From: Polyangium fumosum | Lineage (GTDB): Bacteria > Myxococcota_A > Polyangia > Polyangiales > Polyangiaceae | Assembly: GCF_005144585.1 (NCBI RefSeq) | Contig: NZ_SSMQ01000034.1 | Span: forward strand, 1-64,000 | Reading direction: 5' to 3' | DNA: 64,000 bases | Shown here: positions 16,636 through 25,650 of the stretch, one piece after another | Numbering within the stretch: position 1 is the first letter of the stretch | How the letters are laid out: the number at the start of each line of letters is the position of its first letter | Translations under genes and position numbers: made by a program | The notes under the pieces: model-generated | Seen by the model: only the letters and a program-made list of their open reading frames with translations | The model's database searches: none | Told to the model about the DNA's origin: nothing

Positions 16636-17775
16636 TCAGAAAACGACCCGGCTCGCGAGCCGGAGCTCCCAGAAATCCGAGCCGGGCAGCGCCGCCCTCG
16701 CGACCTCCCCCGGCGCCTGCCGCGTCACCGCAATGTGCCCTTCGAGCGGCTGCACGACGCGATACCCGACCGACCCCGTCACCGTCGCGACCGTGTCCCC
16801 CGCCCCACCGAGATCCCGATTCCAGTACGCGCCGCGCACGCCGAAGATCAGCCGATCCACGGGTTCGAGCCGCACGAACCCATCGACGAGCAGGGACCTC
16901 CGCGCGCCGTCGTCCGCGAGCCCCCACGCGTGCGTCACCGACGCGCCCGCGCGCACACGAATGCCTTGCCAGAGGACCGAACCGGTCAGCCTGTCCGCGC
17001 GCGAGAGCCCCGTCCCCGACGAGCCGACCACGTACGACCCGAGAATCGCGAGCGGCCGCGCGGCCCCGCCGGGCGCGGGATGCACCGACGCCGCGATTTC
17101 GATGTTTTTCCCGCGGTTCAGCTCGCGGTTCGTATACCCCTCACCGTTGTAAGCCCCAACGGCGACGAACCCATATTTCCGCGGCAGATTCACGCGCGCC
17201 GTCGCCCCGAGGTCCGCGGGCGAGAGCATCCCGGTTTGCTCGATCGGCGCGGGCCCGACGACCCGCAGGCGCCAGGTCCCTTCGAGCTCGGGCACGGTGA
17301 GCGTCGGGACGACGCCGGCCGAGAACACGAACCACGACGAATACCGAACTCCGGCCCAGGCCTCGCGGAGCCGCAGCACGATGCTATCGCCCGCCACGCC
17401 GATCAGCGCGCCCTCGCTCGCCGAACGCACGCCTTCGATCACGACGCGCCCCACGGCCGGACCAAACTCTCCGGTGATCGCGCCGTGCACCCGAGGCACC
17501 TCGAACAGATGAAACCACGCTCGTTGCCCCGGCTCGGTCGCGGTCCATCGAACCGCATATTGCGCGAACATTTCGAGCCCCGGTGTCACCTTGAGCCCCG
17601 TGGTGCCTGCCGCGGTGGGAGGCGCCGCGGTCCCCTCGAGATCGGGGGCGGGGGCAGACGCAGGCGAGGGCGCACGCGCGGGAGCGGCTGCGGGCGCGGC
17701 CGTTTCCTGCGCCGCGGCAGGTCCCGCGGCGGCAAACATCACGGCGAACATCGTCGTCAGGGTGAAACTACGCAT
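16636..17775 (-). CDS. Porin-like outer-membrane protein
   Basis: 379 aa. ATG 17775 (GAGGAGCG about 9 nt upstream) starts a signal peptide cleaved after GPAAAQ. A Pro/Ala-rich linker of about 40 residues is followed by an all-beta region with alternating residues typical of barrels: GLEMFAQYAVRWTATEP, VHGAITGEFGPAVGRVVIEG, LREAWAGVRYSSWFVFSAGV, and a terminal strand ELRLASRVVF ending in Phe, the classic outer-membrane C-terminus. It resembles phosphate-selective-type (OprP/O-like) porins in layout. Same strand as its neighbours with short gaps (17 nt to the lamin-tail gene), so an operon of exported proteins is likely. Confidence 0.82.
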   Translation of the reverse strand: MRSFTLTTMFAVMFAAAGPAAAQETAAPAAAPARAPSPASAPAPDLEGTAAPPTAAGTTGLKVTPGLEMFAQYAVRWTATEPGQRAWFHLFEVPRVHGAITGEFGPAVGRVVIEGVRSASEGALIGVAGDSIVLRLREAWAGVRYSSWFVFSAGVVPTLTVPELEGTWRLRVVGPAPIEQTGMLSPADLGATARVNLPRKYGFVAVGAYNGEGYTNRELNRGKNIEIAASVHPAPGGAARPLAILGSYVVGSSGTGLSRADRLTGSVLWQGIRVRAGASVTHAWGLADDGARRSLLVDGFVRLEPVDRLIFGVRGAYWNRDLGGAGDTVATVTGSVGYRVVQPLEGHIAVTRQAPGEVARAALPGSDFWELRLASRVVF

Positions 17776-17791
17776 GCGGGCTCGTCGCTCC

Positions 17792-19279
17792 TCAAGGCGC
17801 GTAGGCATCGCCATAAAGCGCTCGCACATCAGGCGGCGGCGTATCCGCCGGATCCATCGGGATACCGAGGCGCGGCCCGCGCGCCTCCAAGGCCTCCCGG
17901 AACAACCCCCAATCGACGACCACCTGCGCCGCATATCGATCCCCGACCTCGACCTGCTCCGCGACGAACCCGGCCGGATCCCGACCGATCACCGCGGCCA
18001 CGTCCGCCACGGCCCACGACGTACCCAGCGGATCCGCCGCATGCGCCCGCGCCACGACGCCGCCGAGCCGCCGCCCGAGGCTCGCGAGCGCCGCCGGGCT
18101 GCCTCGCTCCTCGCGCATGCGGCTCGTCCGCAGCGTCTTTTGCCCGGCGCTCTCGCGCTTGATCTGACAGACGAACCCCATCCAATCCGTCGTCCCCCAG
18201 AGCGGCTCCGCGTCGGGCCGGGCCCAGGCCGCGCGGGACGCGAGGCGCACGCGCTCGGCGACGCCGTCATAAAACACCCCCGGCGGATAGAGGCCCCCAA
18301 GCCCGCTGTCGGCGAGCTCCTTCAATTCGAGCACGACGTCGTCGCCCGGATCGTCCGTCGGCCCGCGGACGAGCAAGATCACCCGCACCCGCGCCCAGCT
18401 CGCGACGCCCGAGCCGAGCTCGCGCGCAGCATCGAGCAGCGTGAAAAACGCGGGCGGCGGCGGATCGACGAGCGTCCCGCGATATCGCTCGATCGCCCCA
18501 GAAAGCGCATCATACGCAGCCGGCGGGACATCGAGATACACGCCCGTCGGCTCCTCTGGATCGAGCACACCCCGGCGAAGACGCCGCACGTTGCCTTCGA
18601 GCGCCGAAAGCTCATCGAGCTCGGCGCGCGCGTCCCGATCCTCGATCGAACGCTCGAAGAGATCGTCGAGGTTCGGATCTCCCCCGCCCTCTGTGATCCG
18701 CTCGCGGGGCCCTCCTTTCGCGAGGGCGGCGATCGCGTCCGCATACCCTTCCGCCGCGGCGCGGGCGACGTCACGCGAGGCCGCGGCGGTCGCCGCCTGC
18801 GCCGCCGGATCGTCGGCATTCGTCAGGCGCGCGGCGAGCGCCATTCCCGCGACGAGGCGGCGCACGTCCCATAGATACGGCGCGAACTCGGCGCTGTCGA
18901 AATCGTTCGGCTCCAGCGCGAGCGTGCCATCGGACGCGAGCAGCGCGCCGAAGTTCTCGGGGTGCGGATCACCGAGCGCAGGCACGAGCGGCCCGGCGAG
19001 CGCAAACGCGGAGGCGCCGAAGCCGAAGTTGTTCCCCCGAAAATCGTGGAGCGAAAGGGGCACCGTCCCCCGATAAAAATCGTACACGCTCGCGGCCATC
19101 CGCGCGTATTTGCCCTCGCAGAGGCGCGGCCTCGCGCGGAGGAGCGGCTCGTCGGCCCGCGCCATCACGCTCGTGATCTCGGCCTTGCGCGCCTCCTCCT
19201 CGGTCCGGCCGCCACACGCCGCGAGCCCGAGCGCGAGCGCGAGGCAACGACGAATACTTTTCGAGGACGGCCCGTTCAC
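17792..19279 (-). CDS. DUF2252 family protein with lipoprotein signal
   Basis: 495 aa from GTG 19279, which gives a lipoprotein signal (KSIRRCLALALGLAACGG); an ATG 19 codons upstream would bury the signal. The body matches DUF2252: KYARMAASVYDFYRGT near the start, GDPHPENFG (about 135), NDFDSAEFAPYLWDVRRL (about 155-172), and a C-terminal AQVVVDWGLFREAL. DUF2252 proteins are related by fold to aminoglycoside-phosphotransferase-like kinases, but the activity is not established. Most are cytosolic, so an exported, lipid-anchored version is unusual. Gap to the porin-like gene is 16 nt, consistent with one transcript. Confidence 0.85.
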   Translation of the reverse strand: MNGPSSKSIRRCLALALGLAACGGRTEEEARKAEITSVMARADEPLLRARPRLCEGKYARMAASVYDFYRGTVPLSLHDFRGNNFGFGASAFALAGPLVPALGDPHPENFGALLASDGTLALEPNDFDSAEFAPYLWDVRRLVAGMALAARLTNADDPAAQAATAAASRDVARAAAEGYADAIAALAKGGPRERITEGGGDPNLDDLFERSIEDRDARAELDELSALEGNVRRLRRGVLDPEEPTGVYLDVPPAAYDALSGAIERYRGTLVDPPPPAFFTLLDAARELGSGVASWARVRVILLVRGPTDDPGDDVVLELKELADSGLGGLYPPGVFYDGVAERVRLASRAAWARPDAEPLWGTTDWMGFVCQIKRESAGQKTLRTSRMREERGSPAALASLGRRLGGVVARAHAADPLGTSWAVADVAAVIGRDPAGFVAEQVEVGDRYAAQVVVDWGLFREALEARGPRLGIPMDPADTPPPDVRALYGDAYAP

Positions 19280-19395
19280 GTGGGCGATGCCTAATCGACC
19301 GTCCACGTCGAGGCAATCGCGCGGCGCGCGCGACACCCTTCCGTCACGGCGATGCCATGTTGTCTACGCGGGTGACATCGACCCGTCACCGACGG

Positions 19396-22300
19396 TCATT
19401 GCGGAGGCCCCCCGAGCCACGCGCCCGCGAGCCTTCGAATGCGCACGTTCCCGGGGACCCGCTCTCCGAAATGCCGGCGGTAGGAGGGATCTCCGATCGC
19501 CGCCTCGCGTGCGGAAAGCTCGTCGGCCGCCTCGCGCAACGTCGCCTTCGCCGCCTCCGTCTCCCCGGCCGCCATGAGGGCCTCGGCGAGCGTGAGGAGC
19601 ACCCGCTCCACCCCGCGCGGGCCGATCTGCCGATGGAGCGCGAGCGCCTCCCGAGCCACGTGCACCGCTTCGGCGGGCCGACCCCGCGCGAGCAGGACCC
19701 TCGACCGGAACCACGCGCACGAGGCGCTGACGATCAGGTTTCCGCGGCTGCTCGTCGCCTCGATCCTCGCCGCCGCCTCCTCCACGTCCCCGCGCTCGAT
19801 ATGCGCCTCGATCAGCGTCATCGCGCCGAGCGTGCTGACCACGTTGCCGTCCTTGCCGTGCACCCGCTCCGCCACGGAGCGCGACACCGTGATGGCCTCC
19901 TCGAAGCGGCCTTGCGCGAGCCTGAGCTGGGCGAGGTACGCCGCGACCACGTTCGCCGCCATGCTCGACGCGCGCGCCTCCGTGCGGTCGAGCCACGACT
20001 CGGCCTCCTCGAACGCGCCGAGGTCCGTGCAAATGCCGACGAGCATCCCCGTCACGATCGGCACGATGTGACGCTCCCCGGCCTGCTCCAGCGATCGCAC
20101 GGCGTCGAGCGCGTGTTGCCTCGAAAGCCACGGATTGCGGCCGAGGTTCTTCTCCACCATCGCCGACGCATACGCGAGCGCCCCGGCCCTCGACGGCTCC
20201 ACCTCGATGCCGGCCCCCATCGTCGCGCGGAGTTTTTCCAGGAACACAAACGCGTCGCCGTTCCCGCTCGCCGCGAGCGCGGCGATGAGCGGCGCGAGCG
20301 CCCGCGCCAGCGCGGAGAGCGCATTCGGCGCGGGCTCCGTCTGCAAAACGCGCCGGCTCAGGTCCTGGAGCGTATCGTGCCTGCCGAGCAGCATCGCGCC
20401 GCCGATGGCCCCCTCCAGGGCGATGCAATGGGCCACGGATCCGGGGGTCGTGCGGCGCAAAGCCTCTTCAGCCGCGGCGAGCGAGGCCTCGTAATCGCCC
20501 GAGGCCGACGCGATGCGGGCCCGGAGCGCCCAGAGATCCGTCGCCACCTCGTCCGTCGGCCCGGCCGCGAGGCCCCGCTCGACGGCCCGCACGCCTGCCT
20601 GGAGATCATTGCCGCGCATCGCCGTCTGCGCTGCCCGCGCGTGCCAGTACGCCGCCTTCTCGCCCTGCCCGCCGCGCTCGAAATGCATCGCCAGCACCGA
20701 GGGATCCGGCTCGCCCACGCGCTCGAGCCACGCGCCCGCGAGCCCGTGCCCGAGCGCGCGGTCCCGCTCCGTCAACATCGCATACGCCCCCTCCCGCAGG
20801 AGCGCGTGCCGGAACGCATACTCCTCCTCGCCGACGAACCGCCGCGAATTCCGGCGCGCCACGAATTCGCGCGCCACGGCATAATCGAGGGCGGCGTCCA
20901 CGTTCACCGGCCTGCGACCGCCGAGCAGCCGCCGCACCCCATTCGGCCAGAACGCCTCCCCATAGACGCTCGCCGCGCGCAAAAAATGGCGCACGTCCGG
21001 CGGGAGCGCGGCGAGCCGGGCCTCGACCATCCCGAGCACCGTCTCCGGCAACGCGCCGCTGCTGCGCCCCTCCGTGAAGGCCCGGACGAGCTCCTCCAGG
21101 TAAAACGCATTTCCCTCCGACCGCGCCACGAGCCCCGTCACGAGCACATCATCGACGTCGGCCCCGAGCGCGGCGCGCACCAGCGCGGCGGCCGCGCGGC
21201 GCGGCAAGGGTCCAAGCCGGACCTCGTGCGTCCGCTCCGCCCAGATTCGCGGAAACAAATCATGCACCTCGGGCCGGGCAAACGCGACCACCGCGAACGG
21301 CTCGTCCCGCAGCTCGCGCAGCGTCGTATCCACGAGCTTCACGGACGAACCATCCCCCCAGTGCAAATCCTCCAGCACGAGCAGCGTCGGCCCCTTCCGG
21401 GCCGCGGCACGCATGAACTCGACCCAGGCCGACTCGATCCGGCCCGCCATGAGCGGCGCATTCTCGCGGGCCGATCGGAGCAGGGGATGGCGTTCGTCCG
21501 GGAACGCCGCCCCCACGAGCTCGCCCAGAAACGGCGCCGTCCGCGTTGCCGCCTCTCCCGACAAGAGCGCGCGCACGGCCGACGAGACCTTCTCCTGCTG
21601 CACCTCGCGCCGCTCGCCGACCTCGATCTGCATGAGCATCCGCAGCGCCGACGCGATCACCGAAAACGCGGCGCCCGAGCGCATCGCATCGGCGCGACCG
21701 ACCGCCAAACACAGCTCCGGCACGTTGCCCTGCAGCTTCGTGATGAGCTCCTGCCGCAATCGGGATTTCCCCATCCCCGCCGGCGCCGTCACGAGCACGG
21801 ACTGCGCGCGCTGCTCGTCGAACTCTTGCTGCAGGAGATCCATCAGCGTGGTGAGCTCGCGCTCGCGGCCGACGAACGGGCTCGGATGACCGAGCAACGT
21901 GCGCCTCTCCTCGCCGCGCGCGTGCTCGGAGAGCAGCCACGCATGCCCGGCGTGCTCCTGCACCTCGAAGCGTGGATCGAGCAGCGCGCGCGTGACCTCG
22001 TCGACGATCACCCCGGGCCGGCCGTCCTCTCGCGCGCGATCGAGCAGCAATGCCACGAGCTCGACGAGATCCCCGACGGGGAGCCGATCGGCGAGATCGC
22101 TGCGGCCCGTGACGAGCGCGAGCGTCCGGTCCGACGAGGCCGCCTGAATCGCCAGCGCGGCGCGCGCCGCCCGCAGCACCTGATCTCCCGGGCTCCCCAC
22201 GCCGGGCAACACCATCAAGATCGTGCCCCCGGCGAGCGTATCCACGAACGCGCCGAGCGGCTCCGCGATACGACGGACCTCCACGAGCGCGCCGCGCGCG

Positions 22301-23214
22301 GTCCCTGCGATCGCCACGATCGAGAGCAGCCGCCGCTCCCGCTCGCTGAGCCGCGACGGCGTCATGCTCCGCACGGACGGCGAGCTCGACGAGGAAATCC
22401 CGCCGATCGCGGACAGCTCGGCCACGAGGGCCGCCCCGTCGTCCGGCCGCTCCCCCGGATCCTTTGAAAGCATACGTGTGCAGAGGCTCGACACGGCGGA
22501 GGAGACCTCGGGCCGCACGACCGCGAGCTCGGGCGGCTCTTCGAGCAAGAGCTTCGCGAGCAGCGCCATCGGGTGCGAACCCTGAAATGCGGGTCGTCCT
22601 GCCAAACACTCGAAGAGCACGCAGCCGAGCGAGAACACATCGGCGCGCGGCCCCACGACCCCGTCGCCGCGCGCTTGCTCCGGCGCCATGTAGCCGGGCG
22701 TCCCGAGCACCGAACTCGAGCGCGTGTGCTGGGTCGAGCCGGTCGACGCGCGCGCGATGCCGAAATCGAGAAGCTTGATGTGATCGACGCGCCGGCCGAC
22801 GAGGAAGATGTTGCTCGGCTTGATGTCGCGATGAACGATGCCGCGCGCGTGCGCCGCGGCGAGCCCATCCGCGACGTTGCGCACGAGCGCGAGGCCTGCG
22901 TCGATTTCGAGCGGCGCGCGCGCGAGGCGCGTGGCGAGGTCCTCGCCCGAGAGCCACTCCATCACGAGGTACGGCTCGCCGAGGGCCGTGAGCCCGTGCC
23001 CGACGTGCCGCACGATGCACGGATGTTCGAGCCGCGCGAGGATACGCGCCTCGGACAGGAATCGCTCGGCGCCGTGCTCGGGATCGCGCAGGACCTTCAG
23101 CGCCACGGCCTCGTTCGTCGCGAGCTCGCGGGCGCGCCAGATGGTCCCCATGCCGCCGGTGCTCGCCCGCGACTCCAGCTCGAACCGCCCGTCCACGATG
23201 TCGCCGCTCCGCAT
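19396..23214 (-). CDS. Large Ser/Thr kinase with degenerate cyclase-like, ATPase and TPR regions
   Basis: 1272 aa. Start ATG 23214 with TGAGG 6 nt upstream. Residues 8-265 form an intact Hanks kinase: glycine loop STGGMG, ALKVL, HRDIKPSN (about 129), DFG (about 151), GTPGYMAPE. Residues about 290-430 have the outline of a nucleotidyl-cyclase domain (RRLLSIVAIAG ... LVTGRSDLADRL) but lack its metal-binding Asp. An AAA/STAND-type ATPase follows (GRERELTTLM; Walker A APAGMGKS about 476; Walker B LLVLEDLHWGD about 612). The rest to the end is TPR-like helices. The plan resembles PknK-type regulators. A soluble signalling hub is likely; targets unknown. Confidence 0.93.
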   Translation of the reverse strand: MRSGDIVDGRFELESRASTGGMGTIWRARELATNEAVALKVLRDPEHGAERFLSEARILARLEHPCIVRHVGHGLTALGEPYLVMEWLSGEDLATRLARAPLEIDAGLALVRNVADGLAAAHARGIVHRDIKPSNIFLVGRRVDHIKLLDFGIARASTGSTQHTRSSSVLGTPGYMAPEQARGDGVVGPRADVFSLGCVLFECLAGRPAFQGSHPMALLAKLLLEEPPELAVVRPEVSSAVSSLCTRMLSKDPGERPDDGAALVAELSAIGGISSSSSPSVRSMTPSRLSERERRLLSIVAIAGTARGALVEVRRIAEPLGAFVDTLAGGTILMVLPGVGSPGDQVLRAARAALAIQAASSDRTLALVTGRSDLADRLPVGDLVELVALLLDRAREDGRPGVIVDEVTRALLDPRFEVQEHAGHAWLLSEHARGEERRTLLGHPSPFVGRERELTTLMDLLQQEFDEQRAQSVLVTAPAGMGKSRLRQELITKLQGNVPELCLAVGRADAMRSGAAFSVIASALRMLMQIEVGERREVQQEKVSSAVRALLSGEAATRTAPFLGELVGAAFPDERHPLLRSARENAPLMAGRIESAWVEFMRAAARKGPTLLVLEDLHWGDGSSVKLVDTTLRELRDEPFAVVAFARPEVHDLFPRIWAERTHEVRLGPLPRRAAAALVRAALGADVDDVLVTGLVARSEGNAFYLEELVRAFTEGRSSGALPETVLGMVEARLAALPPDVRHFLRAASVYGEAFWPNGVRRLLGGRRPVNVDAALDYAVAREFVARRNSRRFVGEEEYAFRHALLREGAYAMLTERDRALGHGLAGAWLERVGEPDPSVLAMHFERGGQGEKAAYWHARAAQTAMRGNDLQAGVRAVERGLAAGPTDEVATDLWALRARIASASGDYEASLAAAEEALRRTTPGSVAHCIALEGAIGGAMLLGRHDTLQDLSRRVLQTEPAPNALSALARALAPLIAALAASGNGDAFVFLEKLRATMGAGIEVEPSRAGALAYASAMVEKNLGRNPWLSRQHALDAVRSLEQAGERHIVPIVTGMLVGICTDLGAFEEAESWLDRTEARASSMAANVVAAYLAQLRLAQGRFEEAITVSRSVAERVHGKDGNVVSTLGAMTLIEAHIERGDVEEAAARIEATSSRGNLIVSASCAWFRSRVLLARGRPAEAVHVAREALALHRQIGPRGVERVLLTLAEALMAAGETEAAKATLREAADELSAREAAIGDPSYRRHFGERVPGNVRIRRLAGAWLGGPPQ

Positions 23215-23221
23215 GCGCGCC

Positions 23222-23785
23222 TCACCCCGGACTGTAAAGGATGTCCGTGCGCAGGACGAACTTCTCACCGCGGGCCACCTGGCTCGCGATATGGAGGATC
23301 CGGTGCTGGAACATCAATGCGCGCCCGCGCCGCGGGGTGACGCGCCGTTCGAGTTCCGGAAAATCGGTCTCGCCGCCCTCGAAGTCGTCGTTCAGGTAAA
23401 AGACGAGCGTGACCAGGCTGCGCACGCCGCCGTCGAGGTGCACGACCGTGTCCCAATGCGCCCCGTGTTGCTCGCCGGGGCCGTATCGATACAGGCGGAT
23501 GCGCGGGTTGCCGCCCGCGAGCTTCATGCCCATCAGCAGCTTCGGCACGTGCGGCGCGACCCGCGCGACGAGCCCGTCGGCCTCCGCCGCGTCGTCCCAC
23601 ATCACGCGCGTGTTGTTCCGGACCCCGAGATCGACCTCGGGCTCCCCGTCCTCGCCCACGATCGGCGCGATCTCTGCGTGCCCCATCCGCATGCGCTCGA
23701 TATACGCGTCGCAGTCGGCGGACGAGAGCGCGTCGTCCACGGTCCAGACGAGGGGCTGCGTCAAGTCGAGGTGACCGGCGTACAT
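23222..23785 (-). CDS. 2OG-Fe(II) oxygenase (prolyl 4-hydroxylase-like)
   Basis: 187 aa from ATG 23785; an in-frame ATG 28 codons upstream would add a basic, low-complexity leader. The double-stranded beta-helix signature is clear: RLYRYGPGEQHGAHWDTVVH (HxD metal ligands), LVTLVFYLNDDFEGGETDF, then RGRALMFQHRILHIASQV with the distal His and RTDI with the 2-oxoglutarate-binding Arg. It would hydroxylate a protein or small molecule; substrate unknown. There is no Shine-Dalgarno; TATACT ends 8 nt before the ATG, so the mRNA may be leaderless. It lies 7 nt upstream of the giant kinase gene on the same strand, suggesting co-transcription. Confidence 0.9.
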   Translation of the reverse strand: MYAGHLDLTQPLVWTVDDALSSADCDAYIERMRMGHAEIAPIVGEDGEPEVDLGVRNNTRVMWDDAAEADGLVARVAPHVPKLLMGMKLAGGNPRIRLYRYGPGEQHGAHWDTVVHLDGGVRSLVTLVFYLNDDFEGGETDFPELERRVTPRRGRALMFQHRILHIASQVARGEKFVLRTDILYSPG

Positions 23786-23793
23786 GGGAGGGG

Positions 23794-23799
23794 AGTATA
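23794..23799 (-). promoter_or_regulatory. -10-like TATACT placed for a leaderless mRNA
   Basis: Read on the minus strand TATACT is followed by 8 nt and then the ATG of the oxygenase gene, which puts the transcription start at or next to the A of ATG. No convincing -35 hexamer is visible at 16-18 nt, so confidence is moderate. Confidence 0.4.
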
Positions 23800-23880
23800 C
23801 GCGGGCGCAGGGCGGAAGGGGCCCTTCGTCGTCGACGCGGGGCTTGCGCCGGGACCGACGCGACCTCACCGTGGGGGGAC

Positions 23881-24492
23881 ATGGCGCGCCGCCTCCTCGC
23901 CCTCCTCGCGGTCCTCTGCGCCCTCGTCCTCGGGTTACCGGGCCGCGCGCACGCCGGCGCCCTCACGACGGACGAAAAAGCCCGCCTCGCGCGGGGCGAG
24001 GTCGTCAAGCGGACCTTCGACGTCGAGCTTCCGGAGGGCGATTTCATTGGCGGCCTCGGGTACGTGATCATCGCGGCCCCGCCGGCCGAGGTCATGGCCG
24101 TGTTGCTCGACCCGGGCGCGTATCGGTATATTTTCCCGCTCACGCAGGACGCGCGCCTCGTCGGCCGCAAGGGCGACGATTTTTTCCTGACGCTCCGCCA
24201 GGGCGGGGCCACGGTCGCGGGCGAATACACCGTACGCGCGCGCCGGGAAACCCCATCGCTCGTCCGATTCTGGATGGACCCGACGCGGCCCCACGACATC
24301 GGCGATTGCTGGGGTTTTTTCCGGGTCGACCCCGCCGACGGCGGGAAAACCCTGCTCACCTATGGCGCCCTCCTGCACCTCGAATTCGGCGTGATCAAGC
24401 TCCTCTTCCAGGAGAAGATCCGCACGTATGCATTGCAGACGCCGGAGCTCTTGCGGCGCCATGTCGAGGATCGGCGGGGGCCGCGGCCTTGA
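23881..24492 (+). CDS. Secreted START/SRPBCC-like lipid-binding protein
   Basis: 203 aa. GGGGGAC directly precedes the ATG. A signal peptide (MARRLLALLAVLCALVLGL ... AHA) would be cleaved near residue 27. The mature chain has an SRPBCC pattern: VVKRTFDVELPEGDFIGGLG, VIIAAPPAEVMAVLLDPGAY, then a row of beta strands (TVAGEYTVRARRETPSLVRF, LTYGALLHLEFGVIKLLF) and a terminal helix. Family members bind hydrophobic ligands in a helix-grip cavity; this one would act in the periplasm. Ligand unknown. Divergent from the 2OG oxygenase gene with a 95-nt spacer. Confidence 0.82.
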   Translation: MARRLLALLAVLCALVLGLPGRAHAGALTTDEKARLARGEVVKRTFDVELPEGDFIGGLGYVIIAAPPAEVMAVLLDPGAYRYIFPLTQDARLVGRKGDDFFLTLRQGGATVAGEYTVRARRETPSLVRFWMDPTRPHDIGDCWGFFRVDPADGGKTLLTYGALLHLEFGVIKLLFQEKIRTYALQTPELLRRHVEDRRGPRP

Positions 24493-24550
24493 CGCGCGCG
24501 GCCGCGCCTTTTCTCGATCGGAAGGGGAGGAGGAGGAGGCGGAGGACGGG

Positions 24551-25114
24551 TCAGTCGATGCCGAGGTTGGTCACGTCCGTGATCGGGGCGGACGAGGCGA
24601 TCGTGCGGATCTTGCCTTTCTTCGTGGTCACGATCCAGCCCGAGCCGCCGGGGATGCGCGTCTTCGTGCCTGGGCGCATGCGACGCGCCCCGCCCTTCGG
24701 CGGATAAAGGATCTCCACCGACCGGTCCTCCGCCGCGATCTGCACGACGTACACGTACGCGAGCCGATCGAGCTCGCCCTCGATCGCGACCTTCGTGCCC
24801 GCCTCGACGTCGAACTCGTTCATCGCCTCGTCGCGCATCTCGCTGAGGAGCGCGTAGCCCCACGCGAGGCGCCGAAACGGCCGACCCATGAGGCTCGGCG
24901 GCGGCTCGTCGATGAGCTCCACCGGCGCGGCGGCCGCGGCCCTCGCCGCCGCCTTCGCCCTCGCCTCGATCTTCGCCGTCGCGCTGACCTTCGCCGCCCT
25001 GGCCGCGGCCTTCGCCTTCTTTGCCACGCCCTTCGCGGGCGCCTTGGCCGCAACCTTCGTCGCCTTCTTCGCCGCGCCCTTGACCCCGCCCTTCGTCGTC
25101 CCCTTGGTCTTCAT
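24551..25114 (-). CDS. Histone H1-like tail fused to a DUF4384-like domain
   Basis: 187 aa from ATG 25114 (GAAGGG about 7-8 nt upstream); an ATG 11 codons upstream lacks a Shine-Dalgarno. Residues 1-65 are a Lys/Ala-rich tail (KKATKVAAKAPAKGVAKK ...) like histone H1 or AlgP. Residues about 75-187 fit the DUF4384 pattern: GYALLSEMRDEAMNEFDVEAG ... LAYVYVVQIAAEDRSVEILYP ... GWIVTTKKGKIRTIAS. DUF4384 usually sits on kinases or proteases of the envelope, so pairing it with a DNA-binding-like tail is odd. No signal peptide. The 5' flank of this gene is the left end of the segment duplicated at 27.7 kb. Confidence 0.75.
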   Translation of the reverse strand: MKTKGTTKGGVKGAAKKATKVAAKAPAKGVAKKAKAAARAAKVSATAKIEARAKAAARAAAAAPVELIDEPPPSLMGRPFRRLAWGYALLSEMRDEAMNEFDVEAGTKVAIEGELDRLAYVYVVQIAAEDRSVEILYPPKGGARRMRPGTKTRIPGGSGWIVTTKKGKIRTIASSAPITDVTNLGID

Positions 25115-25367
25115 CGTGCCGCCCTTCGCGCTGCTCCTGGTCACCATCGCAGACGCATTCTATGGCGGAGCGTCGAAAAACCCTAGCGCGACGAACATGC
25201 CTCCTCGCGTGAGCGAGACCTCCTCGCGGGGTTTGGGGCCACAGCTCGGCGGACCCGCGCCAAGCCCCGCGCACCGAAGGACGTGGTGCCGCCGCTTCGA
25301 GCGTGCTCTTCTTGACGTCCCGCACGAAAGGAGCTCGGCACGACGATTGCGTCGAGCGCGTCGCCCC

Positions 25368-25646
25368 ATGGTGGCCGAACAACTCGCACGCCGCGACATC
25401 CAGGACCGGCGGGTGCTCGATGCGATGCGTCGCGTCCCGCGGCACGCCTTCGTGCCTGCCGCGCGGCTCGCGCCGCTCGGGTACGGAAACATCCGGGTGG
25501 TCACGGGAGATGGCACCAGGACGGCTGGGCCCGGGCGGACGGCTGGAAAACTTCATTCGTCCCGCTTGACGATTGGGGCGTCACGCGGACGAGCCGTGTT
25601 ACGCCCCAAACCCCATACCGTTCCGCCCTCCGCCCTGGTACGATGA
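25368..25646 (+). pseudogene. pcm: Truncated protein-L-isoaspartate O-methyltransferase, copy A
   Basis: The first 33 residues, MVAEQLARRDIQDRRVLDAM followed by RRVPRHAFVPAAR, match the N-terminal helices of Pcm (MVxxQLxxRGIxDxxVLxAMxxVPRHxFVP). Similarity stops near GYGNIRVVTGDGT; the SAM-binding Rossmann fold (VLEIGTGSGYQ-type motif) is absent and the frame runs on as unrelated residues to a stop at 25646. Pcm normally has about 210 residues, so this is a relic that cannot methylate. The same truncation point occurs in the copy at 27881, so truncation preceded the duplication. Confidence 0.75.
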
Positions 25647-25650
25647 ACGC

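Noticed and set aside
19357-22467. 1036-codon plus-strand frame
   Set aside because: Antisense to the kinase-ATPase gene, with His/Arg-rich composition and no domain.
25160-25516. Minus-strand 118-codon ORF present in both duplicated copies
   Set aside because: It is the reverse of the Pcm relic and its leader; the plus strand explains the conserved residues better.
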